From NCBI GenBank assembly GCA_905178155.1, contig CAJINV010000018.1, positions 662,609 through 726,608 of the forward strand: 64,000 nt of DNA. Reading direction: 5' to 3'. Position numbers and translations under genes: made by a program. The notes under the pieces are model-generated. The model was not told the DNA's origin, did not search any database, and worked only from the letters and a program-made list of their open reading frames with translations. This stretch comes from Amoebophrya sp. A120. Taxonomy: Eukaryota > Sar > Dinophyceae > Syndiniales > Amoebophryaceae. This document shows positions 46,341-58,200 of the stretch, piece after piece. Numbering within the stretch: the stretch's first letter is position 1; each line of letters begins with the position of its first letter.

Positions 46341-46638
46341 GGGGTTCACAAGAACGAGGAAAGCGATGACTTTCCTGTCTGCAGAACGCTGCAACCTGAA
46401 GTTTCATTCGTTGAAGTGCAAAAATGAAATGAAGTACATGAGCAGAAAACTCAAACAAATTGAAATTGTGCGGCTTGATGCGACGTTTCCATACATGACG
46501 TCGCAGTTCACAGCTGAGCATGCAAAAGCGCGAAACAGACAACTTCCTCACTACGCGTGGTACGGCCAGCACACAGGTCGTCCTATTGCTGGCGTCACTT
46601 CTTGGAAACGCTGGTTCCTCGCCCCGAGAAAAAAGTAG
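46294..46638 (+). CDS. Short ORF possibly from a transposase-like gene
   Basis: A plus-strand frame through copy 3 of the 43-bp repeat continues as KNEMKYMSRKLKQIEIVRLD, then ATFPYMTSQFTAEHAKARNR and stops after WFLAPRKK. The VRLDATFPYM part is reminiscent of the first catalytic Asp region of some DDE transposases, but the match is short and I cannot confirm it. It would be a fragment. The 43-bp repeat contributes GFTRTRKAMTFLSAER at its N-terminal side. Confidence 0.3.
   Translation: MLLPGPPDFEARQEHVGFTRTRKAMTFLSAERCNLKFHSLKCKNEMKYMSRKLKQIEIVRLDATFPYMTSQFTAEHAKARNRQLPHYAWYGQHTGRPIAGVTSWKRWFLAPRKK
46342..46384 (+). repeat. 43-bp direct repeat, copy 3
   Basis: Nearly identical to the copies at 44361 and 45391. 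It lies directly after the last hairpin unit. Confidence 0.85.
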
Positions 46639-47523
46639 ACAATTTCGTCTGTCTTTCGAGTTTCGATTTCTTGCACTTTTTGCTTGCAAATTTAGCTCCT
46701 TCGATTTTCCCCCGCGCGGCCTCTTCCCGGGCCTCCACTTGTTTTTTTTTGCTTTCAGGCTGAACAAGCACGGTGTCCGTCGGCTGCTTGTCTTTGGGTA
46801 TTATTTGGCGGCTCGGTCAAGAACGGCCAAAAGGGGCGGGGCCGGGGCCCCCGCTGCTACATGAAAACCCTCAGTAAGACCGAGCTAAAGCAGGCCTTTT
46901 TTGGCCCCACTGCATGAGACCATCTGTATCAATCTGTTGTGGAAACGCACGGACGTCTTTTACTTTTGCGACCGTCAAACGTGGTCCTGTTGGAGGCTTT
47001 TTTGTCGGTGCGGGCGGGTTTTTTTTTTCCCTTTGAACCCAATTTCGTATTTTATGTTTTTCGAAAACCCCATGCCACTTCCCAACTTCTAATTAAGTAT
47101 GCTACTCGTTCTGTACTATCGCTGTCCGCATTGTCACGCCCTTGCGTAGTTATATCGGCACCTCCACAGCATACGCAAATTCTTGACTTATGGCCCCCGA
47201 CGGAGGTGATGAAGGGAGAAAAAATTGTGCTCCTTCTACTCCATGTTTTTGTTTAGCCACATTGAGTGTCCGCACATCAATACATTGAGCTGCGTCAGGA
47301 GTAGGTCATCCTCTTTTTTCTCGGGCACAAGAGGGCGGGCAGGGACAGTCTTTAAACAAGTGTACCACAGTGCAGTGCTGTGAAAAATCCGGTGGACGAA
47401 GTTGAGTTAAGAGGACGAAATATTAAACGAAGAACAAAAGACGAAACGAACGATTTTGAGCGCCTTTCAACGCATCGTCTACAAAACTGCGAACGACACC
47501 GATTGCGTACATCGTAGAGACAG

Positions 47524-48630
47524 ATGGTTTCGCGTGATTTTGCAATTTTCGACTCGCTTCGAGTACTGTTTCGTTGTACGATTGGCCATTTGGTGGCGAA
47601 TACCGAAAATTTTTGTAAAAAATGCACGAATTATGTCGAAGAATTTATTGCACGAAGTAAGCAGGCACAGGCAGGACAGCGACATATTATACAGGCTTAT
47701 TATAGCAGTAGCAGACATACCAGTACGGTTCAGTTTCTGTGCATGCTCGCAGTTATACAGAGTCAGAGTTGCTGTTACGAATACAACAAGGCAGGTATCA
47801 ACCGCAAATATGTCTGGGTCTGGAAAGTTGTAGTAATGCCACAAGTAAATGTCAATGTGAGGTGGACTCCAATACACAGCCAAGCGTGGCAAATTTTTGG
47901 GCTACTATGTGTTACGTATTCCATATAGCAAAAGGCAGCTTTTCATGACACACAGCAGGGCGGGGCCCTTTCGTGCCAATGCATCACAGAGTCTCGACCT
48001 CGAGCCATATCAGACATGCATCACAAACTAACAGAAACAGTCTTGCTCCAGGCCCAGATATATTTGCAAAGCATACGAGGTAAGGTCCCGCCGCGTTTTG
48101 GTTTTATGGACGCGTCAGGTTGGAAATCGACACAATGGGAGGGGTAATTCGCGACGCATGATACTCCAGCAACTCGATAAACTCTTCTGCCACTCGTCTT
48201 CAGAATCAAATGTGTCATGCTGTTGAAGGCAGGGACAGGGTGACTCGTGGTCGCTTCTGGCATGCGCATGCTAGTCAATTGTTGCAGCCCAATTTTTATT
48301 CATCTGAGCGACCTGTAGCAGGCCTGCAAGAATCTTGGGTCCTCCTTTGTGTGTTCTACTGCGCTTGACTGGCTTTCTTGTGCGAGTGTATCCTCGCATG
48401 ATTTTGTTATGCTCGCTGCAACACATTCAAACCAAAATCCTTTCGCTCGTCTGTTCCATTCTGCAAACTTCCAACCTGGCACTTCCATATTTTTCTACTT
48501 GGATCTCGATGCGCAGCGAAACTTCAAGTCTGCTGGAACGAGAGGGCCAACTGCTGGGCTTCATCGTCATCGCCGGATGGCAAAATCAAAATGGAGCGAA
48601 AAAGCTGGCTGTTCCCCCTCCCGCATATAA
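47524..48630 (+). CDS. Small unknown protein, three exons, two introners
   Basis: From ATG 47524 the frame runs to 47795, passes an IE-3 element, a short exon at 48076-48104 and an IE-1 element, and ends at the TAA at 48628-48630. Removing both elements with one TSD each gives 143 residues in one frame, for example CCYEYNKRGKVPPRF joined to FYLDLDAQRNFKSAG. The N-terminal part has a CKKC pair. No family is recognised. Upstream exons are possible. Evidence is frame continuity only, so the call is moderate. Confidence 0.45.
47796..48075. mobile_element. IE-3 introner, weak TSD GCAGG/CGAGG
   Basis: Ends TATCAACCGCAAATATGTCT and, on the reverse strand, TATGCTTTGCAAATATATCT, each with a CTGGG box. 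Flanks match at three of five bases. Confidence 0.8.
48105..48489. mobile_element. IE-1 introner, weak TSD GGTTT/TTTTT
   Basis: Left end TATGGACGCGTCAGGTTGG and right end (reverse strand TATGGAAGTGCCAGGTTGG) are clear IE-1 termini. The flanking repeat is T-rich and only partly matched. It lies 29 bp from the preceding IE-3. Confidence 0.8.
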
Positions 48631-50191
48631 TAAATAGAAAGGCTTACTGAAGAAACATCAAAAAAAAATCAGTCGTAGTCGTAGTGAGTGGCCAGGAGTT
48701 GATGTCGTGTTCTTTCGTGTGTTTCAGCAATGCAAAATAAATGGCAGTGTGTGTGTGTCGTGTGTAAAAGGATTACATCTCATGGACGTCCTCGTAGGAG
48801 TCAAGACCTCCAAGAGGGTGTGTATGAATATACACGAACACAATTTCTCAAAAAGTACAAAAAAATTATTGCGCGATTTGACTCTGGTACTAAAAAGCGC
48901 TCGTGTCCGTGCTCGCCACACGACGCTCCTCGAGATGAGGTGCTGTGCCTTTTCATCATGACAAGGGGATCTACTCGCTCCTCCGACGCGGGGGCTATCA
49001 TGATCCTTGCACGAATGATCCCTGAAAAAAAACTCGGAGGTCCTCGAGAAGTGAAGATGATCTGGATCTACAAAAAGAGGCATCAAGTCGGTCATCGTAA
49101 TGCGTAGCACCAGTGTCGTGGTCAAACCTCCGATGTCTCATTCTCATTCACCTCATGGTCATTGCATACACATAGTTTGCACTTGTTGGAGATGCGCTGT
49201 TTGTTTTTAATATGCATTCATATATGCATTCATTTGTTCATCAGCGACACACCTGGGCTGCAACTCGTCAATGATTCTGAACAAGTAACTCTCGGTACAC
49301 GACGACCGGTGAAAAATTTGATCATGCCGTGCTGCGGCGACAAATGCTAGTGCTTGCATACAACTAGCGGTCAGGCAGATGGAACGGAAATGCTGCTCTA
49401 CTTCTTTTTCTTGTTTACGATCACAAAATCGCAAAAATAAGTGTACATTTGATGAAAGTGATTTGGCTTATTAGGTTCTTGTTCGTTTTGTAAATAAATT
49501 TGTTTCTCCTCGCATAATCAGTTGTTGTAAATACCGGAGGTCGTGGCCAGCATTGCGGGCTTTAGTTGACACGCACACGATCCTATGTAAAAAAGCGTTC
49601 CCATGAGTTCTTGCCAGAATTGTCCTCAGGCATATTTGCATGCTCATGCTTTGTCTCATGCGAAGCAGCCTCTTCAGTTCTAGGAGCATTTTTTTTCTTA
49701 TGCCGTGGGACTTTGTCAACATCATGCTGTATTAAGTGGCATAGGCATACAATGGAGCTGCTAGGTTTCGGTTTGTGATGTGCCACTACCACTAGCCTTC
49801 AACCAGCACGACAATACAACTATCTAGAGCAGACCCAAACATGTAAGTTATGCCCGACAACTAGTAAACCTTGTTGACCACTCGCGCACTATGCAAAATT
49901 TACTTGGCTCTGGAGAGTTCGTTGGGGACCTCGTTTTTACACAAGATATGACGTGTTGGTCCTGTATTATGTCATCGTCGACGACAGAGAGGCCACGTTT
50001 CATCTTCAGCATCGCAAGCAAAAAGTGTCTCAGTCTCAACTTGTTGTAAAAAAGCGCAACTTTCTACAGACCGTTTTTTGTCATGCTCGAGGTCAAGATA
50101 GATGCAACTGCACGAAAGTCGGCTGCTATATGCGATCTGCCTTCTCGTGTCCGAGGACGCATCACAAGTTTTCCGTGGCATGTTGAGCAAA
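48631..50191. other. No supported gene
   Basis: Only short frames without motifs. I found no convincing TIR pair with TSD in this stretch. Confidence 0.35.
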
Positions 50192-50690
50192 TCATTTGTA
50201 TTGCTGGTTCTGATACAAAGGTCTGTTGAGACTGAGACTGTTTATTTTTCTGGTGATATTATTCATCTTCCGGGTAGAGTAAATATACGAGGATTCGGAG
50301 CCTTTATCTATGCCAAACGAAAACTCCTGGCTGAGTTTTAGTGAAAGTATGTACATCAGAGATATGACGCGCTCAGATGTTACAATCTCAAGCGTTGCAA
50401 CAGAGTGGGGAGTCATTTGTCTTGCTCTTGCATAGCGGTTCAGCACTAGAAATACATACGCAGAGCGTTGCGCTTTTTGCAAAACAAATTTCGGCGAGTT
50501 CTAATGCAGTTGGGGACTCCAGCAGAACTTCAGCTAGTACTTGTCATGATACTATATAGCCATGCGTATATCTGTTCTAGCATGAGCGTGAGCTTTTTGC
50601 TTCTGCATAGGGACGACCATGGTGCCTACTCATTGTAACGCTTGAGACTGTAACACCTGAGCAGCTGTATAAAAAATGAATCATGTTGCT
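50192..50690 (-). CDS. Unknown small protein, C-terminal exon with IE-6
   Basis: The minus-strand frame LMYILSLKLSQEFSFGIDKG continues polar and ends at 50192. Upstream it meets an IE-6 element (50363-50671); after removal the frame continues HDSSLMYILS, then meets a TAG that overlaps a possible AG acceptor. The rest of the gene was not found. No family is recognised. Confidence 0.35.
50363..50671. mobile_element. IE-6 introner, weak TSD AGAGA/AAAAA
   Basis: The left end is TATGACGC then GCTCAGATGTTACAATCTC; the right end, on the reverse strand, is TATACAGCTGCTCAGGTGTT. Both continue to a CTCAAGCGTT box. Flanks match at three of five bases. Confidence 0.75.
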
Positions 50691-50794
50691 AACAATGACG
50701 AATCAAAATAAATCATGGACTACAGCAGCATGGTGGCCAAGGAAGGTGCTGACACACACCACCGTGCTGATGGTCTTGGTTTCATCTCTCCATA

Positions 50795-51094
50795 ATGCGG
50801 ACATCAATTCTACTTGTTGTAATATCTTCGGGTATACTTGTTCTAATATCTGTATCTGCTTCCACTATCAGTCTTTCCCATGGCTGCATTGCAACCGATA
50901 CAGCTATCCCGGAAAAGAAAACTCGCCAACCATGGCCATTTTCTATGACAAAGAACTCGTCAGGCTTGATTGATTCCGATGGATTCGAGCCACCAAACCA
51001 TGGCATAGTAAAGTGCCAACGTTTGCAACCGCAATGTGTATGTGACAACGAAAAGGCAAAGGAAGGCACCTACTGCTGGTGCAATGTGAAATAA
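50795..51094 (+). CDS. Candidate small secreted cysteine-rich protein
   Basis: A 99-codon frame from a true ATG. The first 22 residues begin MRTSILLVVISSGILVLISV, a good signal peptide profile (basic residue, long hydrophobic core, then Ser/Ala). The mature part is short and polar and has clustered cysteines at its C-terminus: C-x6-C-x-C-x10-C-x-C, ending CWCNVK. Small Cys-rich secreted proteins are often extracellular or host-directed in parasites, but no function can be assigned here. It could be a chance ORF; there is no intron or homology support. Confidence 0.4.
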   Translation: MRTSILLVVISSGILVLISVSASTISLSHGCIATDTAIPEKKTRQPWPFSMTKNSSGLIDSDGFEPPNHGIVKCQRLQPQCVCDNEKAKEGTYCWCNVK

Positions 51095-52127
51095 AAAAGC
51101 GCATGTAGCTAACTACTTAGGTGCCGGACGGGGAGGTGATAGCGTTAGGGCCATTGGCGTTCTCTTGCCCCGGGCTGGCCGCCCAGGGCCGAAAAAGTGA
51201 GCAACTAAGTCACGCACCAGCCCCGAGCGCATAGTCATAGTGCATAGGATGCGGCCCGGAGGCTCTCCGCTGTGTTTATTTTGCTTTCAACACGGATACC
51301 AGGGCCACCACTAAGAAACGGCCGCAGGCTAATGCGTCGGAACGGCACCCGAGGTCTGTGCTGTTTGGCCTGTCGTGTTCCGCTTTCTCATCTCCGGGGC
51401 CTTTGCGCCCTGCTCGTGCCTGCTGGATATATCTCGCCAGACAACGGCAAAACGACACAAAAAGAAATTTTCGCTTTGACAATCACAATTTTCCTAAATT
51501 TGCTTGGAAAGACTCGCGCGGCCGCGGGTATGGGCCCGGCCCGGGCAACGCGGGAGGCACCGAAATTATTTGGGACTATGACTATACCATGCGGGCAGTT
51601 GGCCTCTTCATCATTTGGCTGGCGCTTTTTTGTCTTGTGCGTCCTACAACTGTTCCGCGTCCTCGCCTGCGCGAACTACCTTCCGCCCAGGCTTCGGCAG
51701 CCGCCGAAAACGCGGCCATCTTTTTTGTCACGGGAAAATCGCAGTCGCGCCAGCGCACTACCTCGCTGCTTTTATCTCGTGCGTGGCTTTTTTGGGCACA
51801 CTTTTGGGCGCCCGAAAATCGCCAGAACCTAAGGAGCAGGCGGCGGGCGGCCGCTCAGAAGGTGCGCCGGTTTTGCCTCTTTGTGGCCACCCCTTCGCCT
51901 CAGAAGGTGGACACCAGGTCAACTAAAACAAGGCGAAAAGGACCAGCCGCCAATTGCTAGAATGCGAAACGAATCGCCGCAATCGCTGTCGCATCCACTC
52001 CAACTCACATCATTAAAAATAGTTGAGCGGTAGACTGGACGTAAGTAGCGCGCACTTTTTAGTTGTAGAGGCGACATCATTTTCAAAAGGGCAGACACAC
52101 TGACAGCACTTTTTTGAATTTGTTCGT
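51095..52127. other. No firm gene; contains a dispersed repeat
   Basis: Overlapping plus-strand frames at 51272-51960 are Arg/Pro rich and I do not trust them. Part of this stretch (51600-51880) is related to 58170-58430 inside a kinase intron. Confidence 0.4.
51600..51880 (+). repeat. Dispersed repeat, copy A
   Basis: It shares an ordered series of blocks with 58170-58430: CTTCC then CGAAAA and GGCC boxes, then TTTTTTGGGC, then GGGCGCC or GGGCGAC, then AAATCG and CCAGAA, then a GGCGG/GCGCC box. Overall similarity is moderate and includes gaps. Confidence 0.5.
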
Positions 52128-53130
52128 CTAAAAATGCCTTCGCTCGCTACGGCTACTGGGAAGTACTTTTACTTTCTTAGTTACTGTTGCTTCTACACGA
52201 AGTAGAGTTCCCGCACGATAGATAGTAGGTGAAGCAGTTTTCTCCTCCGGGATAGGCAGATGATGGCTTTTGTTTCCGGGAGATGACACCAGCATCGATA
52301 TAATTGTGGATAGATCTTGTATGGGAGTGTCAGGTTTGAAATCGACAAAGTTGAAATAATTTGTCATGCTTGCATAAAATGGATGCCAGTTAGACCTGCA
52401 GTTTGTAGTCGGTGCATGACAAATTTTCCCGGTCCTGGAAGCGGGTCTGTCATGCGGTTTAGGGCAAAAGAGCGGCCTTCTCTCATGCTAGTCACCGGCC
52501 CAACTTTTGACCCTTACCAGGACTATAATCTGCCTCCCTTGCGTCCTCTGCAATAGAGTCACTTTTTGCATCGCATTTTATGCATTGCAAGTTATTTCAA
52601 CTTTGTCGATTTCAACTCTGACACATCCATATCCTGCTGATGTCGTTGTATCAAGTGCAAACCTCTCTCCGGTCTGGAAGGATGCGACAAAGCTGCTCAT
52701 GCTCAGCTAGAATGGCGCCATCTATCAGGTCGTCTGTCATGCACGCTCTTGTTATCCAAGAGCGGTCTTCATCATCTTTTTCTATTACGCTGGAAAAATA
52801 ACTATGGAGGAGGTTGTAATGGAGACATAGAAAACGCATGGTAGTTCATCAAAAACTTGTCCACATGCTTAGCCGCTAGTGGTGGCGTGCTCATATCAAC
52901 ATTGACATTCTCCAACCACCGCTAGCAATGCAAGTAACAGTAAAGTATTTTCAATTTCATCTTCCAGACCCAGACATCATAAGTGCGTTTGATACGTCGT
53001 GGATTTATGCAGATGCAAAATGAATTGTCGGTGTCAGGGTTTGGGTTTGCCGGGCTTGTCGAGAAAGAGAAGCCATGGATGCCGTGTCGGAAAAAAGAAC
53101 ACGTAAATCAAGGGTCTAATTCTACTAACT
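52128..53130 (-). CDS. Unknown protein, at least three exons, two adjacent introners
   Basis: The minus-strand frame reads FSTSPANPNPDTDNSFCICI up to an IE-3 (52649-52994), then a host fragment of only 17 bp including TSDs, then an IE-1 (52320-52631), then DLSTIISMLVSSPGNKSHHL and a polar tail ending SRSERRHF at 52128. Removing both elements with one TSD each keeps the frame (INPRRHQQDLSTI). The N-terminus is unresolved. No family is recognised. Confidence 0.45.
52320..52631. mobile_element. IE-1 introner, TSD TCTTG/TCCTG
   Basis: Left end TATGGGAGTGTCAGG and right end (reverse strand TATGGATGTGTCAG), with inverted repeats of more than 50 bp. Flanking 5-mers differ by one base. Confidence 0.85.
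52649..52994. mobile_element. IE-3 introner, TSD CGTTG/CGTCG
   Basis: Ends TATCAAGTGCAAACCTC and, on the reverse strand, TATCAAACGCACTTATGATG, followed by TCTGG boxes. Flanks differ by one base. Only 17 bp separate it from the preceding IE-1. Confidence 0.8.
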
Positions 53131-53561
53131 TGTTCCTCTTGTGGCGTCGAGGTCGACATGGTCAAGAAGGATCGATTTTTATGCTTTTTCATATCAGATG
53201 AAAACAGATCCAGAACTCTGTAGCAATTTTCTAGTGTCCGTGCTTCGCAACGGACACAGAGTCACGGTTATTTGCATTTGTTTGTAGACGCCAGAATTCT
53301 GCAGATGCAGAAGGACGGCTTGCATATGCATGTTGCACCAGCAGCTTCAAAAATATCACGATGCAAACCACGCATGCATCTTCCAGGTAGCACATATTTT
53401 TCCTATGTATTAGTAGCACCCTGATACTAGTAGTACAAGTAAGATGGTCACACGACCACAATCGGGTGCTGTGCGCATGACAAAGACAAACGGCTAAACA
53501 GCAATGACTGAGAATAGGATCCATGGTTTTCTTTTCCCGGCGACTCTGACACGAGACAAAA

Positions 53562-54203
53562 TCATCTTTCTTCAGACTGGATAGGCTTTGTCCCGTCACG
53601 AAATGAAATCAAAAAAATGGCATAGTACGGTATAACCTGCTCAGGTGTTACAATCTGCTCAAACGGTAGCAACAGAGTAATGCTAATGCTGTGCCGCAAA
53701 AATAAGTGCATCTGCATCATCTAGCACAGGATTGCGCATGACAAGTTCCGAAGCTGCCCGTTCAGATGAATCTGGCGAATGGAGAGAAAGTCCGTTTAAA
53801 TGAAAAAAAGGATTGCGCATATACAATACAGCCCGTGCTTGCGGATAAAGCTGGCGAAATTTGTACCTATTTTTCATGCGAAAAGCGCAAGGCATCCTTC
53901 CATGTAGTTGTTCCGCATGCTCTCTATGCAAGACAAATTATACAGACTCTGTTTTATTATTGTAATGCTTGAGATGGTAACACTTGTGCGGGTCATATAC
54001 GAGTTGTGTTGAGATGTGCTGCTCGAGTTGTTGAGTAAAAGAAAAGTGTGATTTTTTGCTTCAGGAATATGCGATATCCAAGGAAAAAACTGCGATAGTG
54101 CACCTGCTTTGGTGAGAACGAGAAGAGCATCTATTTGACCTACTGCCAGTCTCTTCTTTTTCTTCACATGCGAATGTGACTTCTGTGACACTTTACAACA
54201 CAT
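53562..54203 (-). CDS. Small unknown protein of 89 residues, two exons
   Basis: ATG at 54203 starts MCCKVSQKSHSHVKKKKRLA; the frame continues through LLVLTKAGALSQFFPWISH to an IE-6 element (53631-53997), then YYAIFLISFRDGTKPIQSEE and a TGA at 53562-53564. With one TSD copy the coding length is 270 nt including the stop. Basic N-terminus, no recognised domain. Supported by frame continuity only. Confidence 0.4.
53631..53997. mobile_element. IE-6 introner, TSD TACGG/TACGA
   Basis: Left end TATAACCTGCTCAGGTGTTA and right end (reverse strand TATGACCCGCACAAGTGTTA), continuing to CAATCTG/CCATCTC boxes. Flanks differ by one base. Confidence 0.85.
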
Positions 54204-55202
54204 TCATGCATCAAGGTAGGTTTAATGTCAATACCACGACGGACAAATTGAAATTGGCATGTACGTTGGCCGCTGTATTAATACGAATACAAATTTGCTT
54301 GCACCACTGCCGTGTGTTTGAATATGCAAGAAGGCTCTCTTGCTCATGTTGTTCTACACCCAGTTACACTTCCACCGTTAGATGATTTCCGTGGATACCA
54401 TGGTGCACAGCTCCCCCTTGACCCTCTCGTTTGTCGTGTTCATTACATTGGCAGGCACGAAGTGTAGATCATCAAATAGACTCAGTAGAACAGAATTGCG
54501 GTGAGAAGTGTAAAATAAATAGCTACACATGAGCCTATTGCTCATAAACTGACGCATAACAAAAGCAAAACAAAGCGGAGGAGTATTCGTCTCTTCCTCT
54601 TGCATACATTTCGATTTTCATACATTAGTTTGCTCTAGTTGCATGACAAAGACAATAAACTGGAGCAGTGAAGAACAAAGGGGGGTGGTGCACTTGGATA
54701 GATAGAAGTTCTTGCATTTGATTTTGATGTGAAGAATGGAAACGGCGTCGAGAACTACCCATCTCGCGCTTGCACTTGCCCCCGCATAGCTCTTGATGCC
54801 GTCGAGCAGGATATTATGGATAAAACAGGAGGCAAGAGCCGCGTGATCTTGTTCGCTAGAAAAACTATAAAAAATCTGTTGAGTTGTGATGCTTGTGAAC
54901 ATATAATCTTGTTTATCAATCTTCTTCTGCTATAATTGCATAGTATTTTGGAATAAGTATAGTGTTGAAATGTGAAAAAGAAAATGGGTTTGGTCTTGAT
55001 AATTTTTGCTTGAATACGATAACGATTTTTTGGCTTGATCAACGATATGCAGTTTCAAAAATTGAAATAAGCACTTCGCGGAAAAAAAAATGTGATGATA
55101 GACCCAGCTGCAGCTCGTGGACCAGTTTTGTGTTGATGGAAATTATCAGTTGGCACCGCCCCCAGTCGCTGCAGTCAGGAGCTGGCGACGATCCTTTTCT
55201 CG
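54204..55202. other. No supported gene
   Basis: AT-rich spacer between the 89-residue candidate and the kinase stop codon. No motif-bearing frame was found. Confidence 0.35.
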
Positions 55203-58200
55203 TCACTCCGCCTGGTTAACCACTCCGCTCTGACTGGAACCCATCGCGCCGCTACCGCCGCCGTCCCCTCGGTTGCTGCGGCTGGCCTTGTCTGGGTTTT
55301 TCGCGATTGGGTCGGTCTTTTTGATCTTCTCCAACCGTCGGTAGACTTCGGTGCTGCCGTATGCAAGAAATGAACTGTGTATAGAAGTTGCGTAACAAAT
55401 CGATCCTGTAGTAAAAAATATATATGCTTCTATATTGAGCAATTCATGCAACAGAGACACACTTGTTGTCCTGCCGTGCTGGCCAGCAGCTCTGGGATCC
55501 TCTTTACATTTTGATTTTGCTTCCACGTTGTACTAGCTGACAGGCTGAAGATTAGATATCATGCGGAACAAGTTCTTTGTGATGCTGCTCTGCTTCTAAG
55601 AAACCTGCGGTAACTACACTGTTTTTCTCGTTGGATATGCTGGGACGGACTTCCTGGTCGAAGCTGAAGCACTGGCCGTGTATACATTGCAAAAGTATCC
55701 TATCGTACTAGTATAAATTGCATTACAAATTTTATCAGAAAGAATTTGTAATGCTAATTCAGGTAAAAAGGTAGGTTTGTCATGCAAGATTGGAATTAGT
55801 ACGAGTACGATAGTTTTGCACAGGATACCGTGTCCTGAGCAACAACGTCCCTACCCCGCCTTGTCATACATATTTGCATGGCGAGGACATCTGTAACGCG
55901 GCTTCGCATGATGAATGGTGCTTTCTAGTGAGTCGCCGTATTTGAAAATCCTTCTGTCTTCATGCGCTAATGCTAAAGCTAACCAGGATAGAAATAAAGT
56001 GGATCATTTATTGTCATAATGCCCTTACTAGACAGGCTAGGCACGAGGACTGTAAAAAAACTTACATCTTCGCCAAACTAACTCCTAAAGCTCTGGAACT
56101 GGAGTTGTCTTGCAGGGTTTTCCTTTCTAGTTTTGCCTCTCTTGCCTGCGGGAGCGGATTATTACTAGTACAAGTACTACCCTTTCGCTATTTACGAGAT
56201 TTGTGTTGCAGAGGTCCCATCATCTTGAATGATGACGCGGGAGTAGGGACGTTTTTCCTCAGGGTAGGCCGTATGGATGTGTCAGGATTGAAATCGACAA
56301 AGTTGAAATAACTTGCAATGCATAAAATGAATGAAAGCTGAGACCCAGTTTTCAAGTGGCGCATGACAAATTTAGGTAGAGCCGGAATCCAGTTTGTCAT
56401 GCTGTTTGCGTAAGAAAGACGCCTTTTGTCATGCTACTTTAGCATCTCAGTTTCTACCCGTCGAGAGGCTTACAATCTGCCTCACTTGCCTACTCTGCAA
56501 GACAGGCACTTTCTGCGTTGCATTTTATGCATGACAAACTATTTCAACTTTGAGCATTTCAAACCTGACGCTTCCATAAGCCGATCAGCGTCTTTACTGC
56601 CTGGATTTCGATGTGATCCGGTGTGGACGGTGGTCGTTTCTGCACGGTCATTATCAAGTGCAAACGTGTCTGGGTCGTCTGGAAGATTCCGAGATTTGTC
56701 ACGCGGTTTTTCCAAGGTCCACCAAGTCTGGAATGCAGGCCCTAGCATCACCGGTAGTTCTGCAGCCCTTTGGTGATGCCTATTCTGCATGACCACAGGA
56801 GATGCCCTCTCAGCATGGCCAGAAGTGGGGACCTTTTGCAAGTCATGCAACACAGATTTTTCTAGCATCTGCAACACGCATCACAAGTTCGCATCCTTCC
56901 AGACACAGACCACACATTCGCAGCATTTGATAGTCATTATGTTCGTTAGCGTCGGCATATCCTTGACACCGTCATAGGGGATCGTGCCGCCAAATATCTC
57001 CGAGTATCGTGAGAAAAAAGTGTCACAGTTACTACTTACATATTGTGAACCGGTTTCAACATCAACATGACGGAAATGCTTGCTGCAAGCCACCTCGCTT
57101 CCTGCGTCTTTTTTTCGCTTCATGACAACGATCTCTAACTCTACGTTGCAGTTTTTTTCTTTGGTCCTGCTGAAGTTGCACCATGCGTACTAACTGTCAC
57201 ACTTTTTTTCTTGAATACACAGAAGATACCTGATGGTCAATAAATTGATCGTGTTCCGACATTGCATTCACCATCGTGCACGACAAAATGAAAAACAAAG
57301 CCCTTAAAAATCCACAATGTCTGCTATCCTTTTTTCACCATGACTACGTGTGCGTGTCGTTCAAGAAAACTTCTACCCGTTTCAAAGTCATCTACTCCTG
57401 GCACTTCTAGTTTTCTTTTACACTATCTAGCCAAAGACGATGATGAAATTACAAATATTATGTACATGACATCGCCCAGACGTCGATTTTTTCTGTGATC
57501 TTGAGCTTCTTATCGAAGAGTTCCGGAGCCATATATCGGGGTGATCCGCCGTTATGCCTTGCCCGCGCGTTGTTTTTGTCGATGTACCTTTGATGGTGTT
57601 CTATGCATCGCAAACAGGTGCAATTGGGTCAGGGTCTGGAAATTAATAATTTGTGTGGCTGATATCAAATTAGAAGCACTGCAATCTTCAAGGACGCAGA
57701 GCAGCTACCGCTCGCACAGAAAACTAGCAGGAGCAGAAGTCTTTCATCAATCTGCATCACAGCTCTTTGGGCTGATGGCCTTCAGATTGTGCATGACAAA
57801 CGACCCAGAGCCAGTAGACAAATTACAATGCATATGTTCAACATGGTGGGGGCAATGTCAAAAATCATGCTCCAGGTCGTGGAGGTTCCAGCCTCTATGA
57901 GAGTGCACAACGGAGCGAGCCGCTTCCCCTCCCCGTCATGTGTATGGCATGCAGAGCTACAGCTAGAAAACAACCCTAACGAACAGCACTGAGGTAGCTG
58001 TGCGCTTTGCAGTCCAGACACGGAGCGCAGTGCGCTCTGCAGTGGCTTCTGTAGGTCGTCCATAGTCTCAGGAAAGAAAGTCATAGTCACAAGGCGAAGG
58101 CAACGGCACAAGCGAAAAAAAAATATCTCTGGCGCATAGCATGCGGATTGGCTCTCCACGTCCTCTGCCGTGCTTTTTCTTTTTTGCGTTTTTCTTTTTA

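Noticed and set aside
56220-56270. A frame reading YPEEKRPYS next to the kinase exon, which looks like a kinase C-lobe motif
   Set aside because: It is encoded by the conserved end of the IE-4 element (also present at 9.8 and 11.0 kb), and the true continuation LIGQCFSFDQEVRPS is found past all three nested elements.
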